Of a DNA stretch of 64,000 bases, positions 8,945-15,912 are shown piece by piece. This DNA is from Firmicutes bacterium UBA3553 (GTDB lineage Bacteria > Bacillota > Clostridia > Tissierellales > Sedimentibacteraceae). A model generated the notes under the pieces. It saw nothing but the letters and a program-made list of their open reading frames with translations, did not search any database and was not told where the DNA came from. Numbering within the stretch: position 1 is the stretch's first letter; each line of letters opens with the position of its first letter. The stretch is from contig DFOA01000059.1 in NCBI GenBank assembly GCA_002381185.1, positions 1-64,000 of the forward strand, read 5' to 3'. Made by a program: the position numbers and the translations under genes.

Positions 8945-8993
8945 CAACAATCTGGATAAATAATTACATTAAATAAAGTAGGAGGAATGAAAA

Positions 8994-9275
8994 ATGACAG
9001 TAAAACCACTAGGTGAAAGAGTAGTAATTAAAATGGTGGAAGCAGAAGAAAAAACTAAAAGCGGCATTGTATTGCCAGGCACTGCTAAAGAGAAACCTCA
9101 AGTAGCGGAAGTTCTTGCAGTTGGAGCAGGAATTACTTCTGATGAAAAGAAAAAAGATGAAATAAAAGTCGGGGATAAAGTAATTTTCTCTAAATTTGCA
9201 GGAACAGAAGTCAAGGTTGATGGGGAAGAATTAATTATAATCAAATTATCTGATGTTTTAGCAGTTATTGAATAA
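8994..9275 (+). CDS. groES: Co-chaperonin GroES
   Basis: A 93-aa co-chaperonin that caps GroEL. The start KPLGERVVIK, the mobile loop TKSGIVLPGTAKEKP (about 22-36) and the ending ViIKlSDVLAVIE are typical. SD AGGAGG lies before the ATG, and groL follows after 23 bases. Confidence 0.98.
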   Translation: MTVKPLGERVVIKMVEAEEKTKSGIVLPGTAKEKPQVAEVLAVGAGITSDEKKKDEIKVGDKVIFSKFAGTEVKVDGEELIIIKLSDVLAVIE

Positions 9276-9298
9276 AAAATAGAAGAGAGGTAGATAAG

Positions 9299-10927
9299 AT
9301 GGCAAAAATAATTAAATTTGATGAAGATGCTCGCCGCGCAATGGAGAAAGGCGTTAATGCACTTGCGGATACAGTGAAAGTTACATTAGGACCTAAAGGA
9401 AGAAATGTCGTATTACAAAAATCATTTGGTTCACCGGTTATCACAAATGATGGTGTTACAATAGCAAGAGAAATAGAATTATCAGATCCCTATGAAAATA
9501 TGGGAGCTCAATTAGTTAAAGAAGTTGCTACAAAGACAAATGATGTAGCAGGAGATGGTACTACTACAGCAACGTTGCTGGCACAGGCAATAATCAGAGA
9601 AGGCCTAAAGAACGTTGCTGCAGGAGCTAACCCGATGATTCTCAAGAGAGGAATTCAGGCAGCAGTTGAAGCAGCAGTAGCTGAACTTAAAAGTGTTTCT
9701 AAAAAAGTTGAAACTTCGGAAGAAATTGCTCAAATCGCTTCAGTTTCAGCAGGAGACGAAGAAATAGGCAAATTAATAGCTGATGCTATGGATAAAGTGG
9801 GCAAAGATGGAGTTATAACTGTAGAAGAATCCAAGACTATGGGAACAGAACTTACTGTAGTTGAAGGTATGCAGTTTGACAGAGGGTACTTATCAGCATA
9901 TATGGTTACTAACACAGAAAAAATGGAAGCTGTATTAGAAAATCCATATATATTAATTACAGATAAGAAAATTACTAACATACAGGAAATACTTCCTATA
10001 TTAGAGCAAGTTGTTCAAACAGGAAGATCACTGGTTATTATAGCAGAAGACATAGAAGGTGAAGCATTAACAACATTAATACTTAATAAATTAAGGGGAA
10101 CATTCAACTGTGTTGCTGTAAAGGCTCCTGGATTTGGCGACAGAAGAAAAGAAATGCTGAAAGACATAGCAATTTTAACAGGCGGACAGGTAATAACAGA
10201 AGAATTAGGCTATGACTTAAAAGAGGCTACAATAGATATGCTTGGTAATGCAGGAACAGTTAAAATAGACAAAGAAAATACTATAATTGTTCATGGATCA
10301 GGATCTCAAGAAGAAATTTCCAACAGAATAAAACAAATCAAGTCTCAATATGAAGATACAACTTCAGAATTTGACAAAGAAAAATTACAGGAAAGACTGG
10401 CTAAATTAACAGGCGGAGTTGCAGTGATCAACGTTGGTGCAGCTACAGAAACTGAAATGAAAGACAAAAAATTAAGAATCGAAGATGCTTTAAATGCAAC
10501 AAGAGCTGCAGTTGAAGAAGGATTAGTATCCGGAGGCGGCGTTGCATTGTTGTCAACTACAAAAGCTGTCGCTAAAGTAGCTGAATCATTAACAGGAGAT
10601 GCCAAGACAGGTGCAAGAATAATTGAAAAAGCATTGGAAGAACCTGTTAGACAAATAGCAACAAATGCAGGGTTAGAAGGTTCAGTTATCGTTGAAAAGG
10701 TTAAAAACAGCGATAAAGGAATAGGATTTGATGCATTAAATGAAAGATATGTAAATATGATTGAAGCAGGTATAGTTGATCCGACTAAAGTAGTTAGATC
10801 AGCACTTCAAAATGCATCAAGCGTAGCTTCAATGTTGTTAACAACAGAAGCAGCAGTTGCTGATGAACCAAAGAAAGATGAACCTGCAATGAACCCAGGA
10901 ATGGGCGGTATGGGCGGCATGATGTAA
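9299..10927 (+). CDS. groL: Chaperonin GroEL
   Basis: A full-length 60-kDa chaperonin of 542 aa. It has the nucleotide-binding GPKGRNVVL near residue 31, GDGTTTATLLA near 86-96, EEGLVSGGGVALL near 408 and the C-terminal Gly/Met tail ending GGMGGMM. It assembles into double heptamers and folds proteins with GroES. The prophage begins within a few dozen bases of its stop codon, but the coding sequence is intact. Confidence 0.98.
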   Translation: MAKIIKFDEDARRAMEKGVNALADTVKVTLGPKGRNVVLQKSFGSPVITNDGVTIAREIELSDPYENMGAQLVKEVATKTNDVAGDGTTTATLLAQAIIREGLKNVAAGANPMILKRGIQAAVEAAVAELKSVSKKVETSEEIAQIASVSAGDEEIGKLIADAMDKVGKDGVITVEESKTMGTELTVVEGMQFDRGYLSAYMVTNTEKMEAVLENPYILITDKKITNIQEILPILEQVVQTGRSLVIIAEDIEGEALTTLILNKLRGTFNCVAVKAPGFGDRRKEMLKDIAILTGGQVITEELGYDLKEATIDMLGNAGTVKIDKENTIIVHGSGSQEEISNRIKQIKSQYEDTTSEFDKEKLQERLAKLTGGVAVINVGAATETEMKDKKLRIEDALNATRAAVEEGLVSGGGVALLSTTKAVAKVAESLTGDAKTGARIIEKALEEPVRQIATNAGLEGSVIVEKVKNSDKGIGFDALNERYVNMIEAGIVDPTKVVRSALQNASSVASMLLTTEAAVADEPKKDEPAMNPGMGGMGGMM

Positions 10928-10940
10928 AAATTCATCATGC
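10917..10940 (+). other. Inverted repeat over the groL stop codon
   Basis: GCATGATG (10917-10924) and CATCATGC (10933-10940) form an 8-bp stem with an 8-base loop containing the stop codon. Only a weak T-rich tail follows (TATTTG). It looks like the stem of the groL terminator whose normal tail may have been displaced by the prophage. Confidence 0.5.
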
Positions 10941-10999
10941 TATTTGAAAAATCAAGTTAAATATATTTATGAAGCGTATTTGCTAACATTCTGCTAACA
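10941..10999. other. Probable prophage left attachment region (attL)
   Basis: The interval between groL and the integrase end is where attL is expected, because integrase genes normally abut attP. TGCTAACA occurs twice here (10981-10988, 10992-10999) with 11-base spacing and could be an integrase arm site. The core cannot be defined without attR, which lies outside the window. Confidence 0.5.
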
Positions 11000-12172
11000 A
11001 TTGGAGCTTTTCATTAATTCGCTGAATTTTTGAGAAGCTTCTTTTTTCATGTCCTTAGTAATGTGCAAATAGATTTCTCTTGTTATACTATCGTCCTTAT
11101 GTCCAAGTCTCTCCATAATTTCTTCTAAGCTTACACCAGCTTGAGCTAACAAGGATGTATGAGTGTGCCTAAGTCCATGAGGTGTTATTTCTTTTTTAAT
11201 ATTGTTATGCTTAATCAACTGTGACATTTTGTTCTCAATTTGCTTCGGAGTTTCGGGATAACCTGAGTATTTTATTACTTTTGTAAAAACAAAATCTTCC
11301 GGATGCCACGACGGTATTTTTAATCTTAACTCACTTTGACGTGCCCTATGGCTTTTTAACTCTTTAATCAAATCATCATCAATTGTAATTTTACGCTTAG
11401 ATCCTTTTGTCTTCGGAGTTAATAAGGTGTATTTAACCGTGTTGTTGGTAGGATTGTAATATGTTTTATATATGTTAATTTCTTTATTCTTAAAATCAAT
11501 GTCTTTCCATTTCAAGGCACATAATTCTCCAACTCTTATGCCCGTATAAGACAACGTCATAAATATAGTATATGTTTGTTCGTCTGTATCTTGCTCTGCC
11601 GCGTTCAGAAATTCATCAAGCTCAACTTTCTCAAAATATTTTGGTATTTCATGCTCATTCTCTAATTCTTCTACAGTTTTTTGGTGCTTGGGTAACACAG
11701 CATATTTTGTTGGATTTATTTTGATATACCTTAATTCTATGGCTTTTTCAAAAACACATTTAGCAGTTCCGTGTATTCCTTTTAAGGTGTTTTCTGAAAA
11801 TTTATCATTGAGATATAAAAGAAAATCCTGATACATTGAATCAGTTATATCTTTTAATTTTACTTCTTTAAAATAGATAAGCATATTACTAGTTTCGTGC
11901 TTCCTAACCCTCACTGTACTTATTTTTACCGTACCAGTTTTCTCATACAGTTCTAACCATTTCTCTATAAATTGTTTTAATGTGATTTCAGATTCATTAA
12001 TGTATGTCCCATCAATATATTCGGTTTGAATCTTAGCAAGAGCTGCTTGACATTCTCTTTTGGTTTTAAAGCCGCCTTTACTTTTTTGTTGACGTTTGTT
12101 TGTAATCAAATCTTTGCCTAAATCGATAACATATGTGTAAGTATTTCCTCTTCTGTAAATATGACCTTTCAT
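10994..12172 (-). CDS. int: Phage integrase, tyrosine recombinase
   Basis: A 392-aa site-specific recombinase. An N-terminal arm-binding domain (about 1-60, RRGNTYTYVIDLG) is followed by a SAM-like core-binding domain (about 65-165) and the catalytic domain. Visible catalytic residues are Arg in YTGIRVGELCALKW, Lys in the beta-hairpin TKGSKRK, HGLRHTHTSLL (His and Arg), RLGHKDDS (His) and Tyr in REIYLHIT near the C-terminus. SD AAGGAAGTGAT precedes ATG 12172. It points toward groL, so attP was beside its 3' end. Its promoter overlaps operator-like repeats. Confidence 0.95.
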   Translation of the reverse strand: MKGHIYRRGNTYTYVIDLGKDLITNKRQQKSKGGFKTKRECQAALAKIQTEYIDGTYINESEITLKQFIEKWLELYEKTGTVKISTVRVRKHETSNMLIYFKEVKLKDITDSMYQDFLLYLNDKFSENTLKGIHGTAKCVFEKAIELRYIKINPTKYAVLPKHQKTVEELENEHEIPKYFEKVELDEFLNAAEQDTDEQTYTIFMTLSYTGIRVGELCALKWKDIDFKNKEINIYKTYYNPTNNTVKYTLLTPKTKGSKRKITIDDDLIKELKSHRARQSELRLKIPSWHPEDFVFTKVIKYSGYPETPKQIENKMSQLIKHNNIKKEITPHGLRHTHTSLLAQAGVSLEEIMERLGHKDDSITREIYLHITKDMKKEASQKFSELMKSSNC

Positions 12173-12189
12173 AACATCACTTCCTTTTA

Positions 12190-12257
12190 CATTTGTTTAC
12201 GTATATATTATATATTAGGCTTGCAAATATGCAAGTCATTTCTTGCAATAACGTAAA
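12190..12257. promoter_or_regulatory. Integrase promoter with operator-like sites
   Basis: On the minus strand TTGCAT (12234-12229) and TATAAT (12212-12207) are 16 bases apart. The -35 is inside the inverted repeat CTTGCA/TGCAAG (12220-12235). A 16-mer of the phage operator family lies at 12242-12257 (CTTGCAATAACGTAAA) and a weaker one at 12190-12205. A repressor bound here would shut off the integrase. Confidence 0.6.
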
Positions 12258-12275
12258 AAAAATAGCTGTAAAAGG

Positions 12276-12572
12276 CTATTTTGTATTTTTAAGATATTCT
12301 TCTAGGCTAATAATGCGGTTTTTTATATTTTCAAGTTCATTAAATATTTTATTTTTATTAATATTAGGCAGCTCATCAATTCCTATTAAATAATCCAAGG
12401 AAGTATTATAAAGCTTTGCAATTTTTATTAAAGTTTTCAATCCGGGCATTTTATAATCATGCTCATATGAATTTAACGTTGATACAGATATTCCTATTTT
12501 ATCAACTGCTTCCTTTAATGTTAAATTTTTGTCTTCCCGTAGTTTTTTAAGTTTATCACCAAACGTTCTCAT
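12276..12572 (-). CDS. XRE-family phage repressor (first of two)
   Basis: A 98-aa protein with an N-terminal helix-turn-helix (about 7-62): LKKLREDKNLTLKEAV followed by ISVSTLNSYEHD, a usual XRE recognition helix. A short C-terminal helix (about 75-95) may dimerise. No protease-type C-terminal domain is present, so RecA-stimulated self-cleavage is not expected. No SD precedes ATG, and a consensus promoter ends almost at the start codon, so the mRNA may be leaderless. It may bind the 16-mer operators of this region. Confidence 0.85.
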   Translation of the reverse strand: MRTFGDKLKKLREDKNLTLKEAVDKIGISVSTLNSYEHDYKMPGLKTLIKIAKLYNTSLDYLIGIDELPNINKNKIFNELENIKNRIISLEEYLKNTK

Positions 12573-12581
12573 AATAAGTAA

Positions 12582-12610
12582 ATTATAATATCAAATCGGC
12601 TTTATTACAA
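12582..12610 (-). promoter_or_regulatory. Promoter of the leftward repressor, likely leaderless
   Basis: On the minus strand TTGTAA (12610-12605) and TATAAT (12587-12582) are separated by 17 bases. The expected start is 2-4 bases before ATG at 12572, leaving no room for an SD. This resembles maintenance promoters of other temperate phages. Confidence 0.6.
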
Positions 12611-12617
12611 ACGAAAA

Positions 12618-12624
12618 TGTCGAA
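12618..12624 (+). promoter_or_regulatory. Candidate 0A box (Spo0A site)
   Basis: TGTCGAA is a perfect match to the Spo0A-binding heptamer TGNCGAA and lies just upstream of the repressor -35. A heptamer can occur by chance, but the phage also encodes a Spo0A DNA-binding domain, which makes the site worth testing. Confidence 0.35.
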
Positions 12625-12754
12625 AAGTGTAAATATATACTTGACTTTATACAATTCAGAATTTAAAATGTTATTAATATAAAATTAGTCTAAAAATAGT
12701 AGATTGGCCTTAATTTTTTTGAAGAGGTTTCCGAATAATTTAATAATAAATAGT

Positions 12755-12783
12755 TTGACAATCTTTTGCAATTGGATTATAAT
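12755..12783 (+). promoter_or_regulatory. Consensus promoter of the SOS-linked small gene
   Basis: TTGACA (12755-12760) and TATAAT (12778-12783), separated by 17 bases: a perfect sigma-70/sigma-A promoter. The LexA box begins six bases after the -10, so the start site would be inside the operator. Confidence 0.85.
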
Positions 12784-12788
12784 TAATT

Positions 12789-12802
12789 CGAACGTACGTT
12801 CT
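12789..12802 (+). promoter_or_regulatory. LexA (SOS) box
   Basis: CGAACGTACGTTCT matches the Gram-positive LexA/DinR consensus CGAACRNRYGTTYC at all but the last base, with a perfect 12-base palindrome GAACGTACGTTC. Its position over the start site of a consensus promoter is what a repressor operator needs. Confidence 0.8.
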
Positions 12803-12822
12803 GATAATTTTAGGGGGACAAA

Positions 12823-12975
12823 ATGGAAAAAACAGAAATGGATGAATTTAAAGAAAACGTAAAAGAATTAGAAAAAATGATTATCCAACTTAAAGAAGTT
12901 GGTAGCAACACAGCCATACTAAGATTAATAGCAATTGTAAGGGATTATTTAAAAGACAAAGCAATATCAAATTAA
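12823..12975 (+). CDS. Small SOS-regulated protein, possible induction switch
   Basis: A 50-aa protein, charged and helical (EEF/KEL-rich N half, then LRLIAIVRDYLKDK). SD AGGGGGAC precedes ATG 12823. I do not recognise a family. It is read from a consensus promoter covered by a LexA box and lies between two leftward repressors, with its stop overlapping the end of the second by four bases. This layout recalls small antirepressors made on SOS induction, such as Tum of coliphage 186, but no similarity is claimed. Confidence 0.7.
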   Translation: MEKTEMDEFKENVKELEKMIIQLKEVGSNTAILRLIAIVRDYLKDKAISN

Positions 12976-13355
12976 ATGATATTGCTTTCTATAATTATTT
13001 TTAATTTACTTTTTTGCTCACTTGATAAATCTATAATTTTCTTTACTAATTTTATATCTTCCTCTGAAGATTTAATTATACTTTGTACTAATTCGATTAT
13101 ATCTTCATCATCTGTATCTAACAAGCTTCCATAAGATTTAAAGCTGTCTTCTTCTTTCCAACCCATTATAACATTGGGAGATATTTTTAATATTTTAGCC
13201 AATGCAGCAATTCGACTTCTTTTCATATCAGCAATATCGCCCGATTCCCATCTAGAAACAGTTGCTTCTGATACACCAACAGCTTTTGCAATATCTAACA
13301 TAGTAAGACCCAGTTCAGTTCTTCTACTTTTCAATATATTTTTTATTTCTTCCAT
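12972..13355 (-). CDS. XRE-family phage repressor (second of two)
   Basis: A 127-aa protein. The N-terminal helix-turn-helix (about 5-65) reads RRTELGLTMLDIAKAVG and VSEATVSRWESGD, a classic XRE form. The C-terminal half (about 75-127) is acidic then helical and lacks the Ser/Lys peptidase residues of LexA-like repressors. SD AAGGGGCGAT precedes the start. It is divergent from the early operon and is the better candidate for the main repressor of the 13.45-kb promoter. Confidence 0.87.
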   Translation of the reverse strand: MEEIKNILKSRRTELGLTMLDIAKAVGVSEATVSRWESGDIADMKRSRIAALAKILKISPNVIMGWKEEDSFKSYGSLLDTDDEDIIELVQSIIKSSEEDIKLVKKIIDLSSEQKSKLKIIIESNII

Positions 13356-13439
13356 TTTTTACTATCGCCCCTTTCCACAATGTATTATATATTATGTTTT
13401 AACTTTATGCAAGAAAAAATTATATTATTTTCAAAAAAA

Positions 13440-13455
13440 CTTGCGTTAACGTATT
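13440..13455 (+). promoter_or_regulatory. Phage operator A overlapping the early -35
   Basis: CTTGCGTTAACGTATT fits the repeated 16-mer CTTRCKTWAACGYAAG and overlaps the first two bases of the early promoter -35. Confidence 0.6.
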
Positions 13456-13482
13456 GACATATGGATTATATTATACTATAAT
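13454..13482 (+). promoter_or_regulatory. Early lytic promoter
   Basis: TTGACA (13454-13459) and TATAAT (13477-13482) with a 17-base spacer, a perfect consensus. Operators flank it on both sides. It would drive the rightward operon from the Cro-like gene onward. Confidence 0.85.
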
Positions 13483-13485
13483 AAA

Positions 13486-13501
13486 CTTACTTAAACGTAA
13501 G
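13486..13501 (+). promoter_or_regulatory. Phage operator B over the early start site
   Basis: CTTACTTAAACGTAAG, with 5-bp arms CTTAC/GTAAG, lies directly after the -10 and would block initiation when bound. Confidence 0.65.
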
Positions 13502-13517
13502 AAGGGAGGGACAAGTT

Positions 13518-13718
13518 ATGTTTAATAGAAATAAGCTTAGAGCAAAGATACTAGAGGCAGGCCTTACTGTCAAAGATATAGCAATAAGGTTAAAAAAAAA
13601 CGAAGCTACAATTTACCGAAAAATGAATAACGGTGAGTTTACAAGAGCGGAGATGCAGGAACTGCTTAATATTCTAAATCTTGATGTTAAAACTTTCAAT
13701 GAAATTTTTTTTACTTAA
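13518..13718 (+). CDS. Small Cro-like DNA-binding protein
   Basis: A 66-aa protein that is essentially one helix-turn-helix: LRAKILEAGLTVKDIAIRL followed by KNEATIYRKMNNGE. SD GGGAGGG precedes ATG 13518. As the first gene of the early operon opposite a repressor it occupies the usual cro position, and an operator copy follows its stop codon. The Cro role is inferred from position. Confidence 0.8.
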   Translation: MFNRNKLRAKILEAGLTVKDIAIRLKKNEATIYRKMNNGEFTRAEMQELLNILNLDVKTFNEIFFT

Positions 13719-13721
13719 AAA

Positions 13722-13737
13722 CTTACGTAAACGCAAG
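13722..13737 (+). promoter_or_regulatory. Phage operator C between the first early genes
   Basis: CTTACGTAAACGCAAG, the best match to the 16-mer family, lies between the Cro-like and excisionase-like genes. It could act as a downstream site for repressor or Cro. Confidence 0.6.
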
Positions 13738-13755
13738 TGAACCGGGAGGATGTGT

Positions 13756-13962
13756 ATGTATAAGCAACTAGAAGATTTACCAGACATTATGACAGCGGAA
13801 ATGCTTTCTCAGTTTTTAGGGCTTAGTAAAAGAAGGATATATGAACTAATGGATTTAAACAAAGAAGCTGGCGGGCTACCTTGCCTAAGAATTGGAAGAT
13901 GTAAAAGAACTTTAAAAACGGATCTTATTAATTGGATTAATAAAACTAAGGAGGGCAAATGA
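13756..13962 (+). CDS. Excisionase-like HTH protein
   Basis: A 68-aa protein with the winged-helix form of excisionase/MerR-like proteins: TAEMLSQFLGLSKRRIYELM followed by a Gly-rich turn and the basic wing LRIGRCKRTLKTDLINWI. ATG 13756 is chosen because the upstream ATG at 13750 abuts the SD GGGAGG. It may direct excision with the integrase or act as a small regulator. Confidence 0.75.
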   Translation: MYKQLEDLPDIMTAEMLSQFLGLSKRRIYELMDLNKEAGGLPCLRIGRCKRTLKTDLINWINKTKEGK

Positions 13963-14696
13963 ACGAAGTAAAAAAATCTGCAAACAAAACACCTATTGAA
14001 ATGTTATTAGGCGTTGATGAAAAAGGAAGAACAACAGCAAGAAAACTTTATGAATTTTTAGAACTTGCAAAAGGACAATTTTCTAGATGGGCAAAAGCAA
14101 ATATAACAGATAATCAATTTGCAGAAGAGGGAATAGATTATGAGGGGTTCGACATTGATGTCGAGGGTAACAGTGTAAAAGATTATTACCTTACGGCTGC
14201 ATTCGCTAAAAAACTTTCTATGACAGCAAAGAATGAAAAAGGCGAGCAGGCAAGAGATTATTTTATTAAAGTTGAAGACGGAGCAGTAAAACTAACATCA
14301 TATCTTAATGGATTATCAACAGAAATGAAGGCAATTTTAATGCACGACAAGAAAATAGAAACTGTTATCAGCAGAGTGGACAAGCTCGAAAACACAATGA
14401 CAATTGATTACGGACAGCAAAAAGAACTTGAAAGTATCAGGAAAAGCAGGGCTATAAATGTTTTGGACGGTATTGGAAGCAATGCATACAAATCAATCAG
14501 TAAGAAAGCATTCCAGGCGATAAGCAGAGACTTTAAAGAATATTTCAATATAAATGCATATAATAATACTCCGTCTGCGCGGTTCGAAGAAGCTAAAACC
14601 TACTTGCAAAAATGGCAACCTGACAATAACTTATTAATAGAAATAGAGAGAGCAAATAATATAGGAGGTCAATCATGGAAAAACAATATCCAATGA
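13959..14696 (+). CDS. AntA-type phage antirepressor with ORF6C domain
   Basis: A 245-aa protein. The N-terminal AntA/AntB domain (about 10-105) shows TTARKLYEFLELAKGQFSRW and KDYYLTAAFAKKLSMTAKNE, then a coiled segment near 120-150. The C-terminal ORF6C domain (about 150-245) contains RAINVLDGIGSNAYKSISKK. Proteins of this build counteract phage repressors or regulate early genes. It overlaps the preceding gene by four bases (ATGA). Confidence 0.9.
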   Translation: MNEVKKSANKTPIEMLLGVDEKGRTTARKLYEFLELAKGQFSRWAKANITDNQFAEEGIDYEGFDIDVEGNSVKDYYLTAAFAKKLSMTAKNEKGEQARDYFIKVEDGAVKLTSYLNGLSTEMKAILMHDKKIETVISRVDKLENTMTIDYGQQKELESIRKSRAINVLDGIGSNAYKSISKKAFQAISRDFKEYFNINAYNNTPSARFEEAKTYLQKWQPDNNLLIEIERANNIGGQSWKNNIQ

Positions 14697-14785
14697 CCCC
14701 AATCCGCTACTCCGGCAAAGTCAAAGACCTAAGAAAATATTTAAAAGAATTGGAGGACAAGCATGTTAATCAGAACGCAAAATAA
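14675..14785 (+). CDS. Possible 36-aa phage protein
   Basis: ATG 14675 has a strong SD (AGGAGG) inside the end of the antirepressor gene and stays open for 36 codons, overlapping the next gene. It is Lys-rich (KVKDLRKYLKELEDKH). C-rich codons at its start differ from its neighbours. Function unknown. Confidence 0.45.
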   Translation: MEKQYPMTPIRYSGKVKDLRKYLKELEDKHVNQNAK

Positions 14786-15053
14786 AAAGAGTTTAGTAAA
14801 CTTAAATAATATTGACTTTATAACAACAGGCGGTGAGAAAAGTATAATTACATATTTTGCGGGAACTCAGCCACAAAGTTTGGGAACGTACTCAACCAAA
14901 GAAAAAGCAATCAAAGTGTTGGATAAAATCGCAGACGCGTACTGTTGTAGCAAGTACACTGAAAATCACTTTAACGGATGTACAAACGGTCCTAGTATTG
15001 TAGAAAATAACGTGGTGTTTGAAATGCCACAGGATAACGAGGTGATAGAATGA
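14763..15053 (+). CDS. Conserved phage protein of unknown function
   Basis: A 96-aa protein beginning MLIRTQNKKSLVNLNN, a start often seen in small proteins of Firmicutes phages and conjugative elements. The N half looks beta-rich (bacterial-PH-like), and the middle holds two adjacent Cys (YCCSKY). SD GGAGGACAAGC precedes the start. No function is assigned. Confidence 0.75.
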   Translation: MLIRTQNKKSLVNLNNIDFITTGGEKSIITYFAGTQPQSLGTYSTKEKAIKVLDKIADAYCCSKYTENHFNGCTNGPSIVENNVVFEMPQDNEVIE

Positions 15054-15313
15054 CTTTTGTAGAAAAAGCAATAGAAAGATTAAACGAATTAATAGAACAA
15101 TCGGCAGAAAATTCAGAGGAGCATACTGACTATGTGGTGATGAAACAGGCTTGCGGAAAGCAGTTACCGAAGAAAATATCTTTCGGCAGCAATAAAAATC
15201 ATGAAAAAGATAGATTTGGCGGAGAGTGCGGAGCTTGCATTACAACCTTACGAAAACACACAAAATATTGCCCTAACTGTGGGCAAAAAATTGATTGGGG
15301 TGATGAACAATGA
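15050..15313 (+). CDS. Small zinc-ribbon phage protein
   Basis: An 87-aa protein with a helical N half and a C-terminal zinc ribbon, CGACI then CPNCGQKI near residues 60-82. It overlaps both neighbours by four bases (ATGA), so translation is probably coupled. Function unknown. Confidence 0.75.
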   Translation: MTFVEKAIERLNELIEQSAENSEEHTDYVVMKQACGKQLPKKISFGSNKNHEKDRFGGECGACITTLRKHTKYCPNCGQKIDWGDEQ

Positions 15314-15435
15314 CCGAAAAGCACCAATATTGCACGAATTGCAAAAGATATAAGCTTAACGGTGGCAATTGTCTTGGTGTTAGAAGCCGGCATTGTAAGA
15401 AGTATAAGGAGGTACGGGATGACCGAAAAGCTTAA
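15310..15435 (+). CDS. Tiny Cys-rich protein
   Basis: A 41-aa protein with CTNC near the N-terminus and two further Cys (GNCLG, RHCKKY), forming a likely single zinc site. ATG overlaps the preceding stop (ATGA). The next gene starts inside its end. Confidence 0.6.
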   Translation: MTEKHQYCTNCKRYKLNGGNCLGVRSRHCKKYKEVRDDRKA

Positions 15436-15841
15436 GAGTTGCCCAATATGTGGTAAAGAATTAATAGTTTATGGTCCCGAAGATTGGGAACCTACATTTT
15501 ATGACCCCGATAGTGGTGGAGAACCTTATCGTGCGGTATGCGATTGTGGCTTTGAGTTCACAAAAGGACATTATGATTATAGAGATTTTGTAAGGGCGAT
15601 AAACACCCGGGCAGCAGACGAAAACCCTCCGTTGACATACGAAGAACTGCAGAACATGGAAAACGAACCTGTATGGCTAATTCCAAAATGCGGTGAGCCG
15701 TATTGGGATATTGTAAGAACAGATTGCGGGTATGAATATCCAATTGTTTACTTTCAAAACACAAGATTTGGAGCATATCAGAAAAACGGATACGGCAAAA
15801 CATGGCTTGCGTACAGGAGAAAACCGGAGGATGTGAATTAA
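15419..15841 (+). CDS. Lar-like zinc-finger phage protein
   Basis: A 140-aa protein. The N-terminal CPICGKEL and later CDCGFEF give a four-Cys zinc site in the arrangement of the Lar restriction-alleviation family (about 8-50). The C-terminal part ends in GKTWLAYRRKPED, a common ending in small phage proteins. ATG 15419 with SD AAGGAGG is chosen; the upstream in-frame ATG at 15362 lies within another gene and has no SD. Restriction alleviation is only a possibility. Confidence 0.6.
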   Translation: MTEKLKSCPICGKELIVYGPEDWEPTFYDPDSGGEPYRAVCDCGFEFTKGHYDYRDFVRAINTRAADENPPLTYEELQNMENEPVWLIPKCGEPYWDIVRTDCGYEYPIVYFQNTRFGAYQKNGYGKTWLAYRRKPEDVN

Positions 15842-15912
15842 TGAGAGGCGGCCCATATTGGTAGAAAACTTGGACAAGATTAGAAAAATTATGAAGGAGG
15901 AAACCCTATGAC

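Noticed and set aside
12193..12393. Plus-strand open frame across the integrase promoter and repressor end
   Set aside because: No SD, hydrophobic low-complexity translation, and it covers regulatory DNA and the opposite gene.
14149..14164. Palindrome TCGACAT/ATGTCGA resembling two opposed 0A boxes inside the antirepressor gene
   Set aside because: It is explained by the codons for Phe-Asp-Ile-Asp-Val-Glu in a conserved coding frame and lies in no promoter.
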